Notes: a model not told the origin generated them from the sequence alone. 64,000 bases of DNA from GMQP-bins7 sp963776565 (GCA_963776565.1 CAVZNF010000002.1:1-64000), one strand, 5' to 3'; counted from the first letter of the stretch, positions 18,690-27,908 are shown. Made by a program: numbers and translations.

Positions 18690-19399
18690 AGCGCGCTCAC
18701 GACCTGTGGCGTGACGCGCTGGAACGCCTCCGCGTACCGGATCGCCGAGTTCCCGGACGAGCGGCGGGCGTGGTTGCCGCGTTGCTCGGCGCGCTGGCCG
18801 TAGTAGGTCACGAGGTAGGCCTGCGCCTTCATCTCCGCCATCGCGGCGTTCTTCCGCTCGATCACGGGCGTGATGTCGACGAAGGTCGTAGGCACGAAGT
18901 TGCACAGCTCCGGCTGGTGCGGCTCGAAGAGCAGGAGCTCCGGCGGCTCGACGGTCTCGAACGCGCTCGGAACGCCCGCGCCCGCGGCGAGCGCGCGAGC
19001 CCTCTCGACGGCGAAGAAGGCAGATGCGTGATCCGGGTTGAACGGGTCGCGATCGGTGTGCGTGATCAACACGTCGGGTGCGAACTCGCGAATTCGGTCG
19101 GCGATCGAGACGAGCGCGTTCCCGTCGATCTCGAGCGGGTAGTCGCCGAGATCCAGGCACTCGAACTCTGCGCCAAGCGCTGCTGCCGCTCGCTCCGCCT
19201 CGCCGTGCCGGATCTCCTTCACGCGCTCGACGGTCTGTCCCTCCTCCTTCCAGAGCTCGCCGGACTCGCCGCGTTCGCCATAGGAGAGCGCGAGCACGCG
19301 TGCCGCTCCGCCATTCGAGGTCGCGACCGCGATCGCGCCGCCCGCCCGCCAGACGAAGTCCGCCGAGTGCGCGCCGACCACGAGGAGCTTTCTCGTCAT
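18686..19399 (-). CDS. galB: 4-oxalomesaconate hydratase, GalB-like (PIG-L/LmbE fold)
   Basis: 237 residues, intact. The PIG-L zinc motif appears as GAHSADFVWRAGGAIA, the variant I recall from Pseudomonas putida GalB, in place of the AHPDDE of typical LmbE deacetylases. LSYGERGESGELW, ITHTDRDPFNPDHASAF (His metal ligand) and LLFEPHQPELCNF are further GalB-like features. The enzyme hydrates 4-oxalomesaconate to 4-carboxy-4-hydroxy-2-oxoadipate, exactly the substrate of the downstream aldolase. The ATG at 19399 overlaps the DUF6282 gene stop as ATGA. Family recognition is strong; the specific reaction also rests on context. Confidence 0.86.
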   Translation of the reverse strand: MTRKLLVVGAHSADFVWRAGGAIAVATSNGGAARVLALSYGERGESGELWKEEGQTVERVKEIRHGEAERAAAALGAEFECLDLGDYPLEIDGNALVSIADRIREFAPDVLITHTDRDPFNPDHASAFFAVERARALAAGAGVPSAFETVEPPELLLFEPHQPELCNFVPTTFVDITPVIERKNAAMAEMKAQAYLVTYYGQRAEQRGNHARRSSGNSAIRYAEAFQRVTPQVVSAL

Positions 19400-20328
19400 G
19401 ACGCTCCCGCCAGCCGTCTCGACTGCGTCACGATCAGCTCTCGCGTCTCGTCCTCGTCGAACCCCGCGTCGAGGAGACGGTCCGCCCAGAGCGCGAGGCC
19501 GTCCTCGACCGGCGGATAGTCCGGGTTTCCGCAGTCGCTCGAGAAGAGCGAGTGCTCGATTCCGACCGCGCGAACGCCGTCGAAGACGTGCTCCCACGTC
19601 GTCTTCCCGCTGAAGGGTGTGGTCAGACAGCGCTCGATGAGGCAGCCCCGCGCGGCGAGGTCCTTCTGGTCCTCGATCGAGAAGTTCTGGCAGGGGAACT
19701 CCGGATGCGTGACCACGATGTCGGTGACGCCTTCCGCCAGCGCCGCGTCGACGACCGCGAACGTGTCGTCCCGTGCGAGGTGGCCCGTCGCCAGGATCAG
19801 CCCGTGCCTGGCGACGGCTCGCAGCACGTCGCATGTCTCCGGAAGGAGCGCGCCGTCGGGACCGGTGACGTGCACGGCGTCGACGCTCAGTCCGAGACCG
19901 CGCAGCTCGTGTTGAAGCCGCGCCCACTGGGGGACCTTGTCGCCGTCCTTCGGCTCGGTTCGCCCCGCCGTCTCCGCCGGCGAGTCGACCGTCGGCATCC
20001 AGACGATCCGCGCGCCTTCGCGGGCGGCGATCTCGACGGCGAGGGCGTTCATGCCGCCCACCGCCCAGTTGAGGGTGAGCGTGCCGACGACCTCGACGCT
20101 CTCGAACAGCGCAGAGACGACCTGTGCGCGCTCGGCGGTCGACGTGTAGTGCGACTTCAGCGCGAACCCGGCGAGCCCTAGGTCGACGAAACGCTGTGCG
20201 AGCGCGCGGTCTTCGATCCGCCGTCGAGGCACGTCCGGAGCGACGTGGACATGCAGGTCGTACGCGCCCTGCACGAGCGCCCGCGCTCGGTCGCTCGGTC
20301 GGGCGTCGAGGGCGGACTGCGTCGTCAT
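19396..20328 (-). CDS. DUF6282 amidohydrolase-like protein
   Basis: 310 residues, intact. It starts with YDLHVHVAPDVPRRRIEDRA, whose HxH pair is the first metal site of the amidohydrolase fold. FALKSHYTSTAERAQVVSAL (a Lys that could be the carbamylated ligand), ATGHLARDDTFAV, VVTHPEFPCQNFS and SSDCGNPDYPPVEDG follow, giving the usual His, His and Asp ligands in order. The DUF6282 family has no assigned reaction to my knowledge. In this operon a metal-dependent lactonase acting on 2-pyrone-4,6-dicarboxylate, the step before GalB's substrate, is the natural hypothesis. The ATG at 20328 excludes an upstream in-frame stretch that lacks homology. Confidence 0.8.
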   Translation of the reverse strand: MTTQSALDARPSDRARALVQGAYDLHVHVAPDVPRRRIEDRALAQRFVDLGLAGFALKSHYTSTAERAQVVSALFESVEVVGTLTLNWAVGGMNALAVEIAAREGARIVWMPTVDSPAETAGRTEPKDGDKVPQWARLQHELRGLGLSVDAVHVTGPDGALLPETCDVLRAVARHGLILATGHLARDDTFAVVDAALAEGVTDIVVTHPEFPCQNFSIEDQKDLAARGCLIERCLTTPFSGKTTWEHVFDGVRAVGIEHSLFSSDCGNPDYPPVEDGLALWADRLLDAGFDEDETRELIVTQSRRLAGAS

Positions 20329-20338
20329 CGGCTCGACC

Positions 20339-21115
20339 CTATCGCTCCCTCGCTCTGGAAAGATCGGCCAGCTGCGCCGCGCTCGCGGTGGCGATGTGGG
20401 GCTCGACCCCGAGCTCGAGCAGGAGATCACGGGCGGCCTCCATCTCGTCGACACGGCGCACAGCGTGCATCCGGCTCCCTTCGAGCGCCCGTTCGAGGTA
20501 CGACCGGCCGATCATCTTCTCGATCTCCTCCACGAGCCACTCGCGTCGCCCCATCGCCTCGGCCGCCTGCATGCTCTCGACCACCGCGGCCGCCAGGCCT
20601 TTCATGAACACCGAGCGCACGAGCTTCATGGCGGCGGCATCGCCCGGCTCCTCCGAGATCACGAGGACGGGCATGCCGAGCGGTACGAACACCTCCGCGA
20701 ACGTGCGGGCGCCCGCGCCGGAAGCGAGGACCGGAGCCTGGAGCCCTCGCTCGGGGATGGGGCCGAGCAAGGCCACGTCGGCGAAGCGGGCTGTCCCCGA
20801 TCGGGTCACGAGGTCGGCCACGTCTCGCTTCAGCGCGGGCGACGTCGTGTTCAGATCGGCATAGATCGCGCCGTCGCCCAGGTTCGGCAGTGCCGCCTCC
20901 GCGGCGGCGAGGGCCGTCGTGGCGGTCGTCAGGGCGAGCACGATCGACGCTCCGGATACCGCCGAGCCCGGGTCGCCGATCCGCTCGACGCCTCGAGGGG
21001 TCGAGACGGGAGCGGGGTCATAACCGTGCACTTCGACGCCGGCCGAAGCGAGGTCGGCGGCGAGCCGGCCGCCGGCTTCTCCGAGACCCAGCACCGCGAC
21101 CACCGGCTCGGTCAA
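20339..21115 (-). CDS. 6-phosphogluconate dehydrogenase-like NAD(P)-dependent oxidoreductase (DUF1932 type)
   Basis: 258 residues, intact. The N-terminal Rossmann fold VAVLGLGEAGGRLAADLASA lies at residues 6-25, followed by GASIVLALTTATTAL and YADLNTTSPALKRDVADL (the substrate-binding segment of beta-hydroxyacid dehydrogenases). LASGAGARTFAEVFVPLGMP and MKLVRSVFMKGLAAAVVES carry the catalytic Lys region. The C-terminal helices match the DUF1932 domain. It is the first gene of the demethylase operon. It could oxidise the cyclic hemiacetal of 4-carboxy-2-hydroxymuconate semialdehyde, the job of LigC, but LigC is of a different family, so the function is open. Confidence 0.8.
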   Translation of the reverse strand: MTEPVVAVLGLGEAGGRLAADLASAGVEVHGYDPAPVSTPRGVERIGDPGSAVSGASIVLALTTATTALAAAEAALPNLGDGAIYADLNTTSPALKRDVADLVTRSGTARFADVALLGPIPERGLQAPVLASGAGARTFAEVFVPLGMPVLVISEEPGDAAAMKLVRSVFMKGLAAAVVESMQAAEAMGRREWLVEEIEKMIGRSYLERALEGSRMHAVRRVDEMEAARDLLLELGVEPHIATASAAQLADLSRARER

Positions 21116-21189
21116 CGAGCGCTCCGCACCGTCGATGTGGAAATCGTCGACAATCGTCTGATACTGCCGGAAAGAGAAGGGAGGGGAAT

Positions 21190-22586
21190 GTGAGCCATCG
21201 GAGCCTCGAAGACGTGCTGGCGACGGCCGAGAGCCCGGTCGAGCTGCTCCGCAACGCGCAGGCGGGGCCGAACGTCTATCCAGGAGTGCCGCCGGAGTTC
21301 ACGAACTGGCGAGACGAGCAGCGAGCCTGGCAGGAGACCTGCGTCCTCTTCAACCTCTCGTACCACATGAACGATCTGGCGGTGGAGGGGCCCGATGCGC
21401 TGAAGTTGCTCTCCCACCTCGCGGTCAACAGCTTCGACGGATACACGGGCGATCGGGCCAAGCATTTCGTGCCGTGCAGCCCCGAGGGGTACGTCATCGG
21501 GGATGTCATCCTCTTCGCGCTCGGAACCGACCGCTTCGAGCTGGTCGGCCGGGCTCCGGCGCTCAACTGGATCACGTACCACGCGGCGACCGGCGGGTAC
21601 GACGTGACTGTCGATCTCGACCTGCGTAGCGCACTACGCACGGACGGACGTCGCCGGTCGCTACCGGTTCCAGGTTCAGGGCCCGAATGCGATGCAGGTG
21701 ATCGAGAAGGCTCTCGGCGAGCCACCGCCCGAGCTCAAGTTCTTCCACACGACGGCGGTGACGATCGCCGGAAGGACTGCGGGGGCTCTGCGGCACGGCA
21801 TGGTCGGGCAGCCGGGCTGGGAGCTCTTCGGACCATGGGACGACGGCGAGGCGGTGCGCGAAGCGCTCCTGGCGGCAGGCGAGGAGTTCGACCTCCGGCA
21901 GGCGGGCGGGCGGGCGTACTCGTCCAACACGCTTGAGTCCGGCTGGATCCCCTCTCCGCTGCCGGCCGTCTACTCCGGCGCGACCCTGAAGGCCTACCGG
22001 GAGTGGCTGCCGGCGACCGGGTACGAGGCCACTGCCTCCGTCGGCGGTAGCTTCGTCTCGGAGGACATCGAGGACTACTACTTCACGCCGTGGGACCTCG
22101 GGTACGGGAGCTACGTCGCGTTCGACCACGACTTCGTCGGGCGTGGGGCTCTGGAGGGGAAGGCCGACGGCGAGCACCGCCAGAAGGTCACGCTCGTACT
22201 CGACGACGACGACGTGACCCGCACGATCGGCACGATGTTCGAGAAGGGCGAGCGGGCGAAGTTCATCGACTGGCCCTCGGCGGTGTACTCGATGCACCAG
22301 TTCGACCGGGTCACCGTCGACGGGGAGACGGTCGGCGTCTCGACCTGGATCGGCTACAGCTCGAACGAGGCGCAAGATGCTGACCCTGGCCGTTCTGGAC
22401 GCCGACCACGCCGAGCCTGGCACCGAGGTGAAGCTCGTCTGGGGCGAGGAGGACGGAGGCACCGCGAAGCCCACCGTCGAGCCCCATGTGCAGGTCGAGA
22501 TCGGCGCCGTGGTCAGTCCGGTGCCCTACGTCGAAGCGGTCCGCACGTCGTACGCACCGACCGGCTGGCGTTCTTCGCGAACCTGA
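21190..22586 (+). CDS. Second tetrahydrofolate-dependent aryl O-demethylase, LigM/DesA-like (frame breaks)
   Basis: Homologue of the 14092-15487 product, about 465 residues, transcribed away from that operon. Shared landmarks: ELLRNAQAGPNVYPGVPPEF, CVLFNLSYHMNDLAVEGPDA, RYRFQVQGPNAMQVIEKALG, NTLESGWIPSPLPAVYSGAT and FVSEDIEDYYFTPWDLGYG. Breaks are near 21645 and 22365. The GTG at 21190 follows AGGGAGGGGA. The two copies differ at the position after FD/FN in QTHHMTDL versus LSYHMNDL near the substrate pocket, so different methoxy-aromatic preferences are plausible. Confidence 0.85.
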
Positions 22587-22649
22587 GCAAAGCGCCGCGG
22601 GATGACACGCGGGGGCTGAGTCGCTGGCGTTCTCTTCGTCGGAAGTAGT

Positions 22650-22664
22650 ATCAGGGAACCTGAA
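22650..22664. promoter_or_regulatory. MarR operator candidate, site 1 (ATCAGG-GAA-CCTGAA)
   Basis: The inverted repeat TCAGG-N3-CCTGA sits 21 bases before the SDR start codon. It has the same half-sites and spacer as the sites at 27894 and 31347, differing from the perfect version only at the outermost base of the left arm. Confidence 0.7.
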
Positions 22665-22685
22665 TCTACTCCGAAAGGACACGGG

Positions 22686-23514
22686 ATGCGAGTCCTCCAG
22701 GGCAAGGCTGCGATCGTGACGGGCTCGGCCCGGGGAATCGGCCGCGCGACCGCTGAGCTTCTCTCCGCTCAGGGAGCTCGCGTGCTCGTCAACGACGTCG
22801 ACGGTGAGGTCGCCGAGCAGGCTGCGGGTGAGATCGACGGCGAGACCGCGGTCTTCGCCGGCGACCTGACCGCGGACGGCGTGCCGGAGGCGCTCGTGCA
22901 GGCGGCCGTGGACGCCTTCGGGCAGCTCGACATCGTCGTGAACAATGCCGGCTACACGTGGGACGGCATGGCGCACAAGATGAGCGACGAGCAGTTCCGC
23001 ACGATGCTCGAAATCCACACGGTCGTGCCCTTCAAGGTCCTGCGCGCCGCCGCTCCGTACCTGCGCGGCGCCGGGCAAGAAGGATCGCGAGGAGGGTCGC
23101 GAGGTCTTTCGGAAGGTCGTCAACGTCACGTCGATCTCGGGCACGCAGGGCAACGTCGGCCAGATCAACTACGCAGCTGCCAAGGCCGGGCTCGTCGGTC
23201 TGACGAAGACGCTCGCGCGGGAGTGGGGGCCCTTCAAGGTGAACGTGAACGCTGCTGCGTTCGGCTTCATCGACACGCGGCTTACCGCGTCCTCGGAGGA
23301 GGGTGCGACGATCGAGCGAGACGGACGTGAGATCAAGCTGGGCATTCCCCCGCAGATGCGCGAGTTCGCGTCGACGATCATCCCGCTGGGACGCCCGGGC
23401 ACGCCCGAGGAGGCTGCGGGTGCGATCTTCTTCCTCTGCTCTCCGTGGTCGAACTTCGTGCACGGCCAGGTGCTCACGGTCAACGGCGGCCAGATGACCG
23501 GCATGACCTCGTGA
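22686..23514 (+). CDS. Short-chain dehydrogenase/reductase, FabG-like (one break)
   Basis: Classical SDR, about 276 residues. The cofactor motif is VTGSARGIGRATAELL, with DV after strand 2 in VLVNDVDG suggesting NAD. NNAGYTWDG is the NNAG motif, and the active site is VTSISGTQGNVGQINYAAAK (Ser, Tyr and Lys in register). The frame breaks near 23085 just before the catalytic Ser. The C-terminus has IIPLGRPGTPEEAAGAIFFL and VLTVNGGQMTGM. It has a MarR-type site upstream and is followed after 13 bases by an amidohydrolase, so both may act on a CoA-linked or aromatic intermediate. The substrate is not predictable. Confidence 0.88.
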
Positions 23515-23527
23515 GGCACGGCGCCGC

Positions 23528-24398
23528 GTGACGATCGACCTCTCCTCCGTCGAGGCGATCGACGTCCACGTTCACGCGGAGGTCGGTCGTGCGGGCGAGG
23601 ACGGGCTCCGGCCGGAGTGGCGGCGGGCGGCGGCGGCGTACTTCGGCGACCACGCGCTGCCGACCGTCGAAGACGTCGCCGCCTACTACCGCGAGCGCAA
23701 GCTGGCAGCGGTCGTCTTCACCGTCGATGCGGAGACCGTCACGGGACGGCGCGCGGTGCCGAACGAGGAGATCGCCGAGGCTGCGGCCGCGAACCCAGAC
23801 GTCCTGATCCCGTTCGCGTCGGTCGATCCGAACAAGGGGGCTCGGGCGGTCGAGGAGGCGCGGCGTCTCATCCGTGACCACGGCGTCACGCGGTTTCAAG
23901 TTCCACCCGAACGTGCAGGCCTTCTATCCGAACGACCGCTCCTTCTACCCCCTGTACGAGGTCGTCGCGGAGGCGGGGTTGCCCGCGCTGTTCCATACCG
24001 GCCACTCTGGGATCGGCGCCGGGCTCCCGGGGGGCGGCGGCATTCGGCTCAAGTACTCGAACCCCATGTACGTCGACGACGTCGCCGTCGACTTCCCCGA
24101 GCTCAAGATCGTGCTCGCCCATCCCTCCTTCCCGTGGCAGGACGAGGCGATCTCGGTCGCTCTCCACAAGCAGCAGGTGTTCATCGATCTCTCGGGTTGG
24201 TCGCCGAAGTACTTTCCTCCGCAGCTCGTGCACTACGCGAACACGCTGCTACGCGACCGGGTCCTCTTCGGCTCCGATTACCCGTTGATCACGCCGGACC
24301 GCTGGCTCGAGGACTTCGCGCGTGCGGACTTCAGGGACGAGGTGAGACCGCTGATCCTGAAGCAAAATGCCGCCCGGCTGCTCGGGCTTACGACCTAG
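23528..24398 (+). CDS. Amidohydrolase family 2 (ACMSD-type) hydrolase or decarboxylase (one break)
   Basis: About 290 residues. Metal-site motifs of the ACMSD/gamma-resorcylate decarboxylase group appear in order: IDVHVHAE at the N-terminus, GFKFHPNVQAFYPND, LFHTGHSG, VLAHPSFPWQDE and VLFGSDYPLITPDRWLEDFA (the Asp ligand). The break is at about 23895. The GTG at 23528 was chosen because it directly precedes the first beta strand. The stop codon shares CTAG with that of the convergent livHM gene. Relatives act on aromatic carboxylates (such as LigW) or on nicotinate and uracil intermediates; only the fold is certain. Confidence 0.82.
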
Positions 24399-26323
24399 AT
24401 CTTCGGCCGCGCGCGCCTCTCCACGACACCAGCCGTCGCGTCTCCGACCGCCGGCAGCAATCCGCGCGGGAAGAAGAGCATGATCGCCATCAGGATCAAT
24501 CCGAAGACACCGAACGAGAAGACGGTCGGAGCTGCGTCGGGAAGATCCCACCCGAATAGGTCCGGCTGGGTGCCCAGCTCGCGAAGCTTCTGCTCGAGGT
24601 AGAGGATGGCGACGGTGCCCGCGACCGCTCCGTAGATGTTGCCGAGGCCTCCGACGGCCACCATGACGACGAACTGGATGCTGAGGACGATCGGGAAGGC
24701 CTCGGGTGAGACGATGAGGAACGAGAACGTGAAGAGACCGCCGCCGAGACCCGCGAGTGCCGCGGCGAGGACGAACAGCCGGAGTTTGTAGCTCGCGACG
24801 GGAACGCCCGATGCGGCTGCCGACGGCTCGTCGGTCGCGATCGCCTGGAGGGCGCGACCCACACGCGAGCGGACGAGGTTCGTCGCGAGGAGCAGGGCAA
24901 TCGCAACGATCGCCCAGACGACCGCCGCGTGCAAGGGTCCCTTGAGCTCGTGCCCGAACACCGTGAGCGGCTTCGTCACCGTGATGCCGTACTGGCCACC
25001 GGTGAAGCGATCCCAGGCGGACAGGACCGAGAACGCGATGAGGTGGAGGGCGAGCGTCGCGAACGCGAGGTATTGGCCGTGGAGCCGCAGGAGCGGGATT
25101 CCGATCAGCGCTGCGAGCAGGCCGGCGACGAGGGGCGCGGCGAGGACGGCGAGCAACGGGGACACGCCAGCGTCGGGGTCGACGAAGCGGGTGTCCGGAT
25201 CGATTCCGACCGTGAGGATGGCCGACGTGTACGCGCCGATGAGAAAGAAGGCGCCCTGTCCGAGAGATATCTGCCCCGCATACCCCATGAGGAGCGTGAG
25301 CCCGATCGTCACCAGCGCATAGAGCCCCATGCGGTCGTAGAGGGCGACGTCGAACGTCGAGAGCTGGTACGGCAGCCAACAGGCGAACACCGCACCCGCC
25401 AGGATCAGCCCAATCCGCACGCGTGTGGGCAAGGGGACGCGGGCACGCTGAATCACGGCATGGGCCTCGTGCGAGACGCTCGCGATCTCGGCCCGCGAGC
25501 GCCATCCGATGAGGACGAGCATGACGATCAGGGCGATGGTCAGGCTGTACTGCGGATCGACGTAGCCGACGACCATCTGCTCGAGGATCCCGAGCGCGTA
25601 GCCGCCGAGCAGGGCGAGCCGGATGGATCCGAGTCCGCCGAAGACCGCGGCCGCGAATCCATTGACGGTAATCGCGACATCGGAGCTGTACGTCATCGGG
25701 TTGCTCGGCGCGAGCAGCGCGCCTCCGAGCGCACAGAGGGCACCCGCGCCGACGAACGCGACGACCGCGAGGGAGCGGATGTTTAGACCTACGAGCTCGG
25801 CGGCGCGCCGTGAGTCCGAGCACGCGACGAGCGCCTGCCCGACGATCGTCCATCGCAGGAACAGCGTCAGCGCGAAGGCGCAGAACAGCGCGACACCCGC
25901 GATGAGGACGTACTGCGGCTGGACGAGCACTCCTCCGATGTCCCAGGCTGTGTCGGAGACACTCGGGTAGCTTCGCGGGATGTCCCCGAACTTCAACAAG
26001 AGCACAGCCTGCGCCAGGAACGCGGCTCCCAACGTGATGATCGTGCTCGCGAGGCCTGTCGTCCGATCGCGGAAGCCGACGGCGACGAAGGCGAGGAGCG
26101 ACGACACGAAGGCGGCGATGCAGATCGCCACGATCATCGCGAGCACCAGCGGCATGTCGTCGGAGAGCTGGAAGGTGAAGAGACCGCCGATGACGACGAA
26201 GACACCCTGCGCGAAGTTCACGATCCCGGTCGTCCGGTAGACGAGCACGAGGCTCATCCCCACCAGTGCGAACGCTGATCCGGTCGACAGTCCGACGACG
26301 ACCAGCTGCAGGAACTCCGTCAT
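24395..26323 (-). CDS. Fused LivH-LivM branched-chain-type ABC permease
   Basis: 642 residues in one intact frame. Residues 1-290 are LivH-like (FALVGMSLVLVYRTTGIVNF, ASTIITLGAAFLAQAVLLL, VNGFAAAVFGGLGSIRLALL). Residues 310-640 are LivM-like (LVTIGLTLLMGYAGQISLGQ, GAFFLIGAYTSAILT, ATDEPSAAASGVPVASYKLR, MLFFPRGLLPA). In the first transporter of this window the two halves are separate genes, so the fusion is specific to this system. Its ATG at 26323 overlaps the livF stop as ATGA. Confidence 0.93.
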   Translation of the reverse strand: MTEFLQLVVVGLSTGSAFALVGMSLVLVYRTTGIVNFAQGVFVVIGGLFTFQLSDDMPLVLAMIVAICIAAFVSSLLAFVAVGFRDRTTGLASTIITLGAAFLAQAVLLLKFGDIPRSYPSVSDTAWDIGGVLVQPQYVLIAGVALFCAFALTLFLRWTIVGQALVACSDSRRAAELVGLNIRSLAVVAFVGAGALCALGGALLAPSNPMTYSSDVAITVNGFAAAVFGGLGSIRLALLGGYALGILEQMVVGYVDPQYSLTIALIVMLVLIGWRSRAEIASVSHEAHAVIQRARVPLPTRVRIGLILAGAVFACWLPYQLSTFDVALYDRMGLYALVTIGLTLLMGYAGQISLGQGAFFLIGAYTSAILTVGIDPDTRFVDPDAGVSPLLAVLAAPLVAGLLAALIGIPLLRLHGQYLAFATLALHLIAFSVLSAWDRFTGGQYGITVTKPLTVFGHELKGPLHAAVVWAIVAIALLLATNLVRSRVGRALQAIATDEPSAAASGVPVASYKLRLFVLAAALAGLGGGLFTFSFLIVSPEAFPIVLSIQFVVMVAVGGLGNIYGAVAGTVAILYLEQKLRELGTQPDLFGWDLPDAAPTVFSFGVFGLILMAIMLFFPRGLLPAVGDATAGVVERRARPKI

Positions 26324-27087
26324 CCGGGACCGGTCCCGAGGTAGGCGCTATGCACTTCCGGTCGGTCGCGGATCTGGCTGCTCTGGCCCTCGAGCACGAT
26401 CCGCCCCGTCTCGAGGACGTAGGCGCGCTCGCACAGGTCGAACGCGAGAAGCGCGTTCTGCTCGACGAGCAGGATCGCGACGCCGTCCTCCTCGTTCAGC
26501 CGGTGGAGGAACTCGACGAGCTGCTCGACCACGAGCGGCGCCAGGCCCAGCGAGAGTTCGTCGATTGCCAGCGCTCGAGGTTCGGCCATCAATGCCCGTC
26601 CGATCGCGACCATCTGCTGCTCGCCTCCGGACGTGCGTCCGGCCGGACGGTCGCGGAGCTCGTAGAGCTTCGGCAGAAGGCCGTAGATCCGCTCGAGCCG
26701 CTCGCGAGCCTCGGCGCGGCGGCGAAGGTAGCGAATCGTCGACGTCACTATCTCCGTGCGGAACGACCGTCCAAAGGCGCCGAGCAAGAGATTGGCCTCA
26801 ACGGGGAGGCTCGGGAACACCTGGCGGCCCTCTGGCACCTGCGTCAGCCCGCGCCGGACGACCTGGTTCGGCGTCTTCCCTGAAACGTCGTCCCCGCCGA
26901 TCCGGACCTCTCCACCCGCGGGCCGTACGACTCCGCAGACCGCGTTGAGGAGAGACGACTTTCCGGCTCCGTTCGCCCCCACGAGGGCCACGCGCTCGCC
27001 GGCGTCCAGACGCAGCGAGACGCCGTCGAGAGCCACCGCTGGCCCGTACCTGACCACGAGATCCCGGACGTCGACGAGCGTCGTCAT
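26320..27087 (-). CDS. livF: ABC transporter ATP-binding protein, LivF type
   Basis: 255 residues, intact. Walker A VGANGAGKSSLLNAVCGV, Q-loop VPEGRQVFPSLPVEANLLLG, signature TSGGEQQMVAIGRAL, Walker B PRALAIDELSLGLAP and switch His region replaced by LLVEQNALLAFDL, as is normal for LivF. The ATG at 27087 overlaps the livG stop as ATGA. It works with the 24395 permease and the 30067 binding protein. Confidence 0.92.
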   Translation of the reverse strand: MTTLVDVRDLVVRYGPAVALDGVSLRLDAGERVALVGANGAGKSSLLNAVCGVVRPAGGEVRIGGDDVSGKTPNQVVRRGLTQVPEGRQVFPSLPVEANLLLGAFGRSFRTEIVTSTIRYLRRRAEARERLERIYGLLPKLYELRDRPAGRTSGGEQQMVAIGRALMAEPRALAIDELSLGLAPLVVEQLVEFLHRLNEEDGVAILLVEQNALLAFDLCERAYVLETGRIVLEGQSSQIRDRPEVHSAYLGTGPG

Positions 27088-27890
27088 ATCGTGGTCGAGC
27101 CGAGGTACGCCGCGATCACGTGGGGGTCGGATCGGACCTCGGCCGGCGTTCCGTCTGCGATCACGCGTCCCCGGTCGAGAACGACGACGCGTTCTGCGAG
27201 CGCCCCGACGAACTGCATGTCGTGCTCGACGAGAATCATCGTGAGACCGCGCTGAGACAGAGTCCGCAGCGCTTCGATCAGCCGCTCCTTCTCCCCCGCG
27301 CGCAGCCCCGCAGCGGGCTCGTCGAGCAGGAGCAGCGACGGCTGCTGCGCGAGGGCGCGTGCGATCGCCAGGAGGCGGAGCTGTCCGAGCGGGAGAACCG
27401 CCGCAGGATCCGACGCGCGACCGTCGAGCCCCACGACCTCGAGCGCTCGACGGGCTTCCCGCCGCACCCACTCCTCTTCGCGCCATTGCCAGGGCGGCCG
27501 CAGCATGCTCTCGACGAAACCGGATCGCGAACGACCGTGGGCGCCGACAGCCGCGTTGTCGAGCACGTCGAGCTCGCTGAGCGGACGCGTTGTCTGGAAG
27601 ACGGTCGCGAGCCCGCGGCGCGCCCTGCGGTGCGGCGGCCACCGCGTGACGTCCTGCCCCGCGACACGCACGGTCCCCTCGTCCACTGCGTGGAATCCGG
27701 AGACGCACCCGAGCAGCGTCGACTTGCCGGCTCCGTTCGGACCGATGAGGCAGGTCAGCGAGCCCTCGACGATACCCAGCGAGACGTCGTCGACGGCTGC
27801 GACGGCGCCGAACGCCTTCGTTACGCCGAAGAGCTCACACACGAGCTGCGCACCCGGCTCGACCGCGACCGGAGCAGACGCAGCCCCCAC
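27084..27890 (-). CDS. livG: ABC transporter ATP-binding protein, LivG type
   Basis: 268 residues, intact. Walker A LIGPNGAGKSTLLGCVSG, GLATVFQTTRPLSELDVLDN Q-loop, signature-equivalent VLPLGQLRLLAIARAL, Walker B SLLLLDEPAAGLRAG and MILVEHDMQFVGALAERV with the switch His. The GTG at 27890 places the start three bases from the MarR-type site. The internal GTG opening VCELFGVTKAFG, about 17 codons in, would give the operator a more normal distance and equally good homology. A leaderless message is another possibility. Confidence 0.91.
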   Translation of the reverse strand: MGAASAPVAVEPGAQLVCELFGVTKAFGAVAAVDDVSLGIVEGSLTCLIGPNGAGKSTLLGCVSGFHAVDEGTVRVAGQDVTRWPPHRRARRGLATVFQTTRPLSELDVLDNAAVGAHGRSRSGFVESMLRPPWQWREEEWVRREARRALEVVGLDGRASDPAAVLPLGQLRLLAIARALAQQPSLLLLDEPAAGLRAGEKERLIEALRTLSQRGLTMILVEHDMQFVGALAERVVVLDRGRVIADGTPAEVRSDPHVIAAYLGSTTI

Positions 27891-27893
27891 AGA

Positions 27894-27908
27894 TTCAGGC
27901 TACCTGAA
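27894..27908. promoter_or_regulatory. MarR operator candidate, site 2 (TTCAGG-CTA-CCTGAA)
   Basis: A perfect 6-3-6 inverted repeat between the marR stop (27923) and the livG start (27890), both on the minus strand. It is the best copy of the three and lies beside the regulator gene. It suggests a separate, MarR-controlled promoter for livG-livF-livHM inside the longer minus-strand gene run. Confidence 0.75.
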
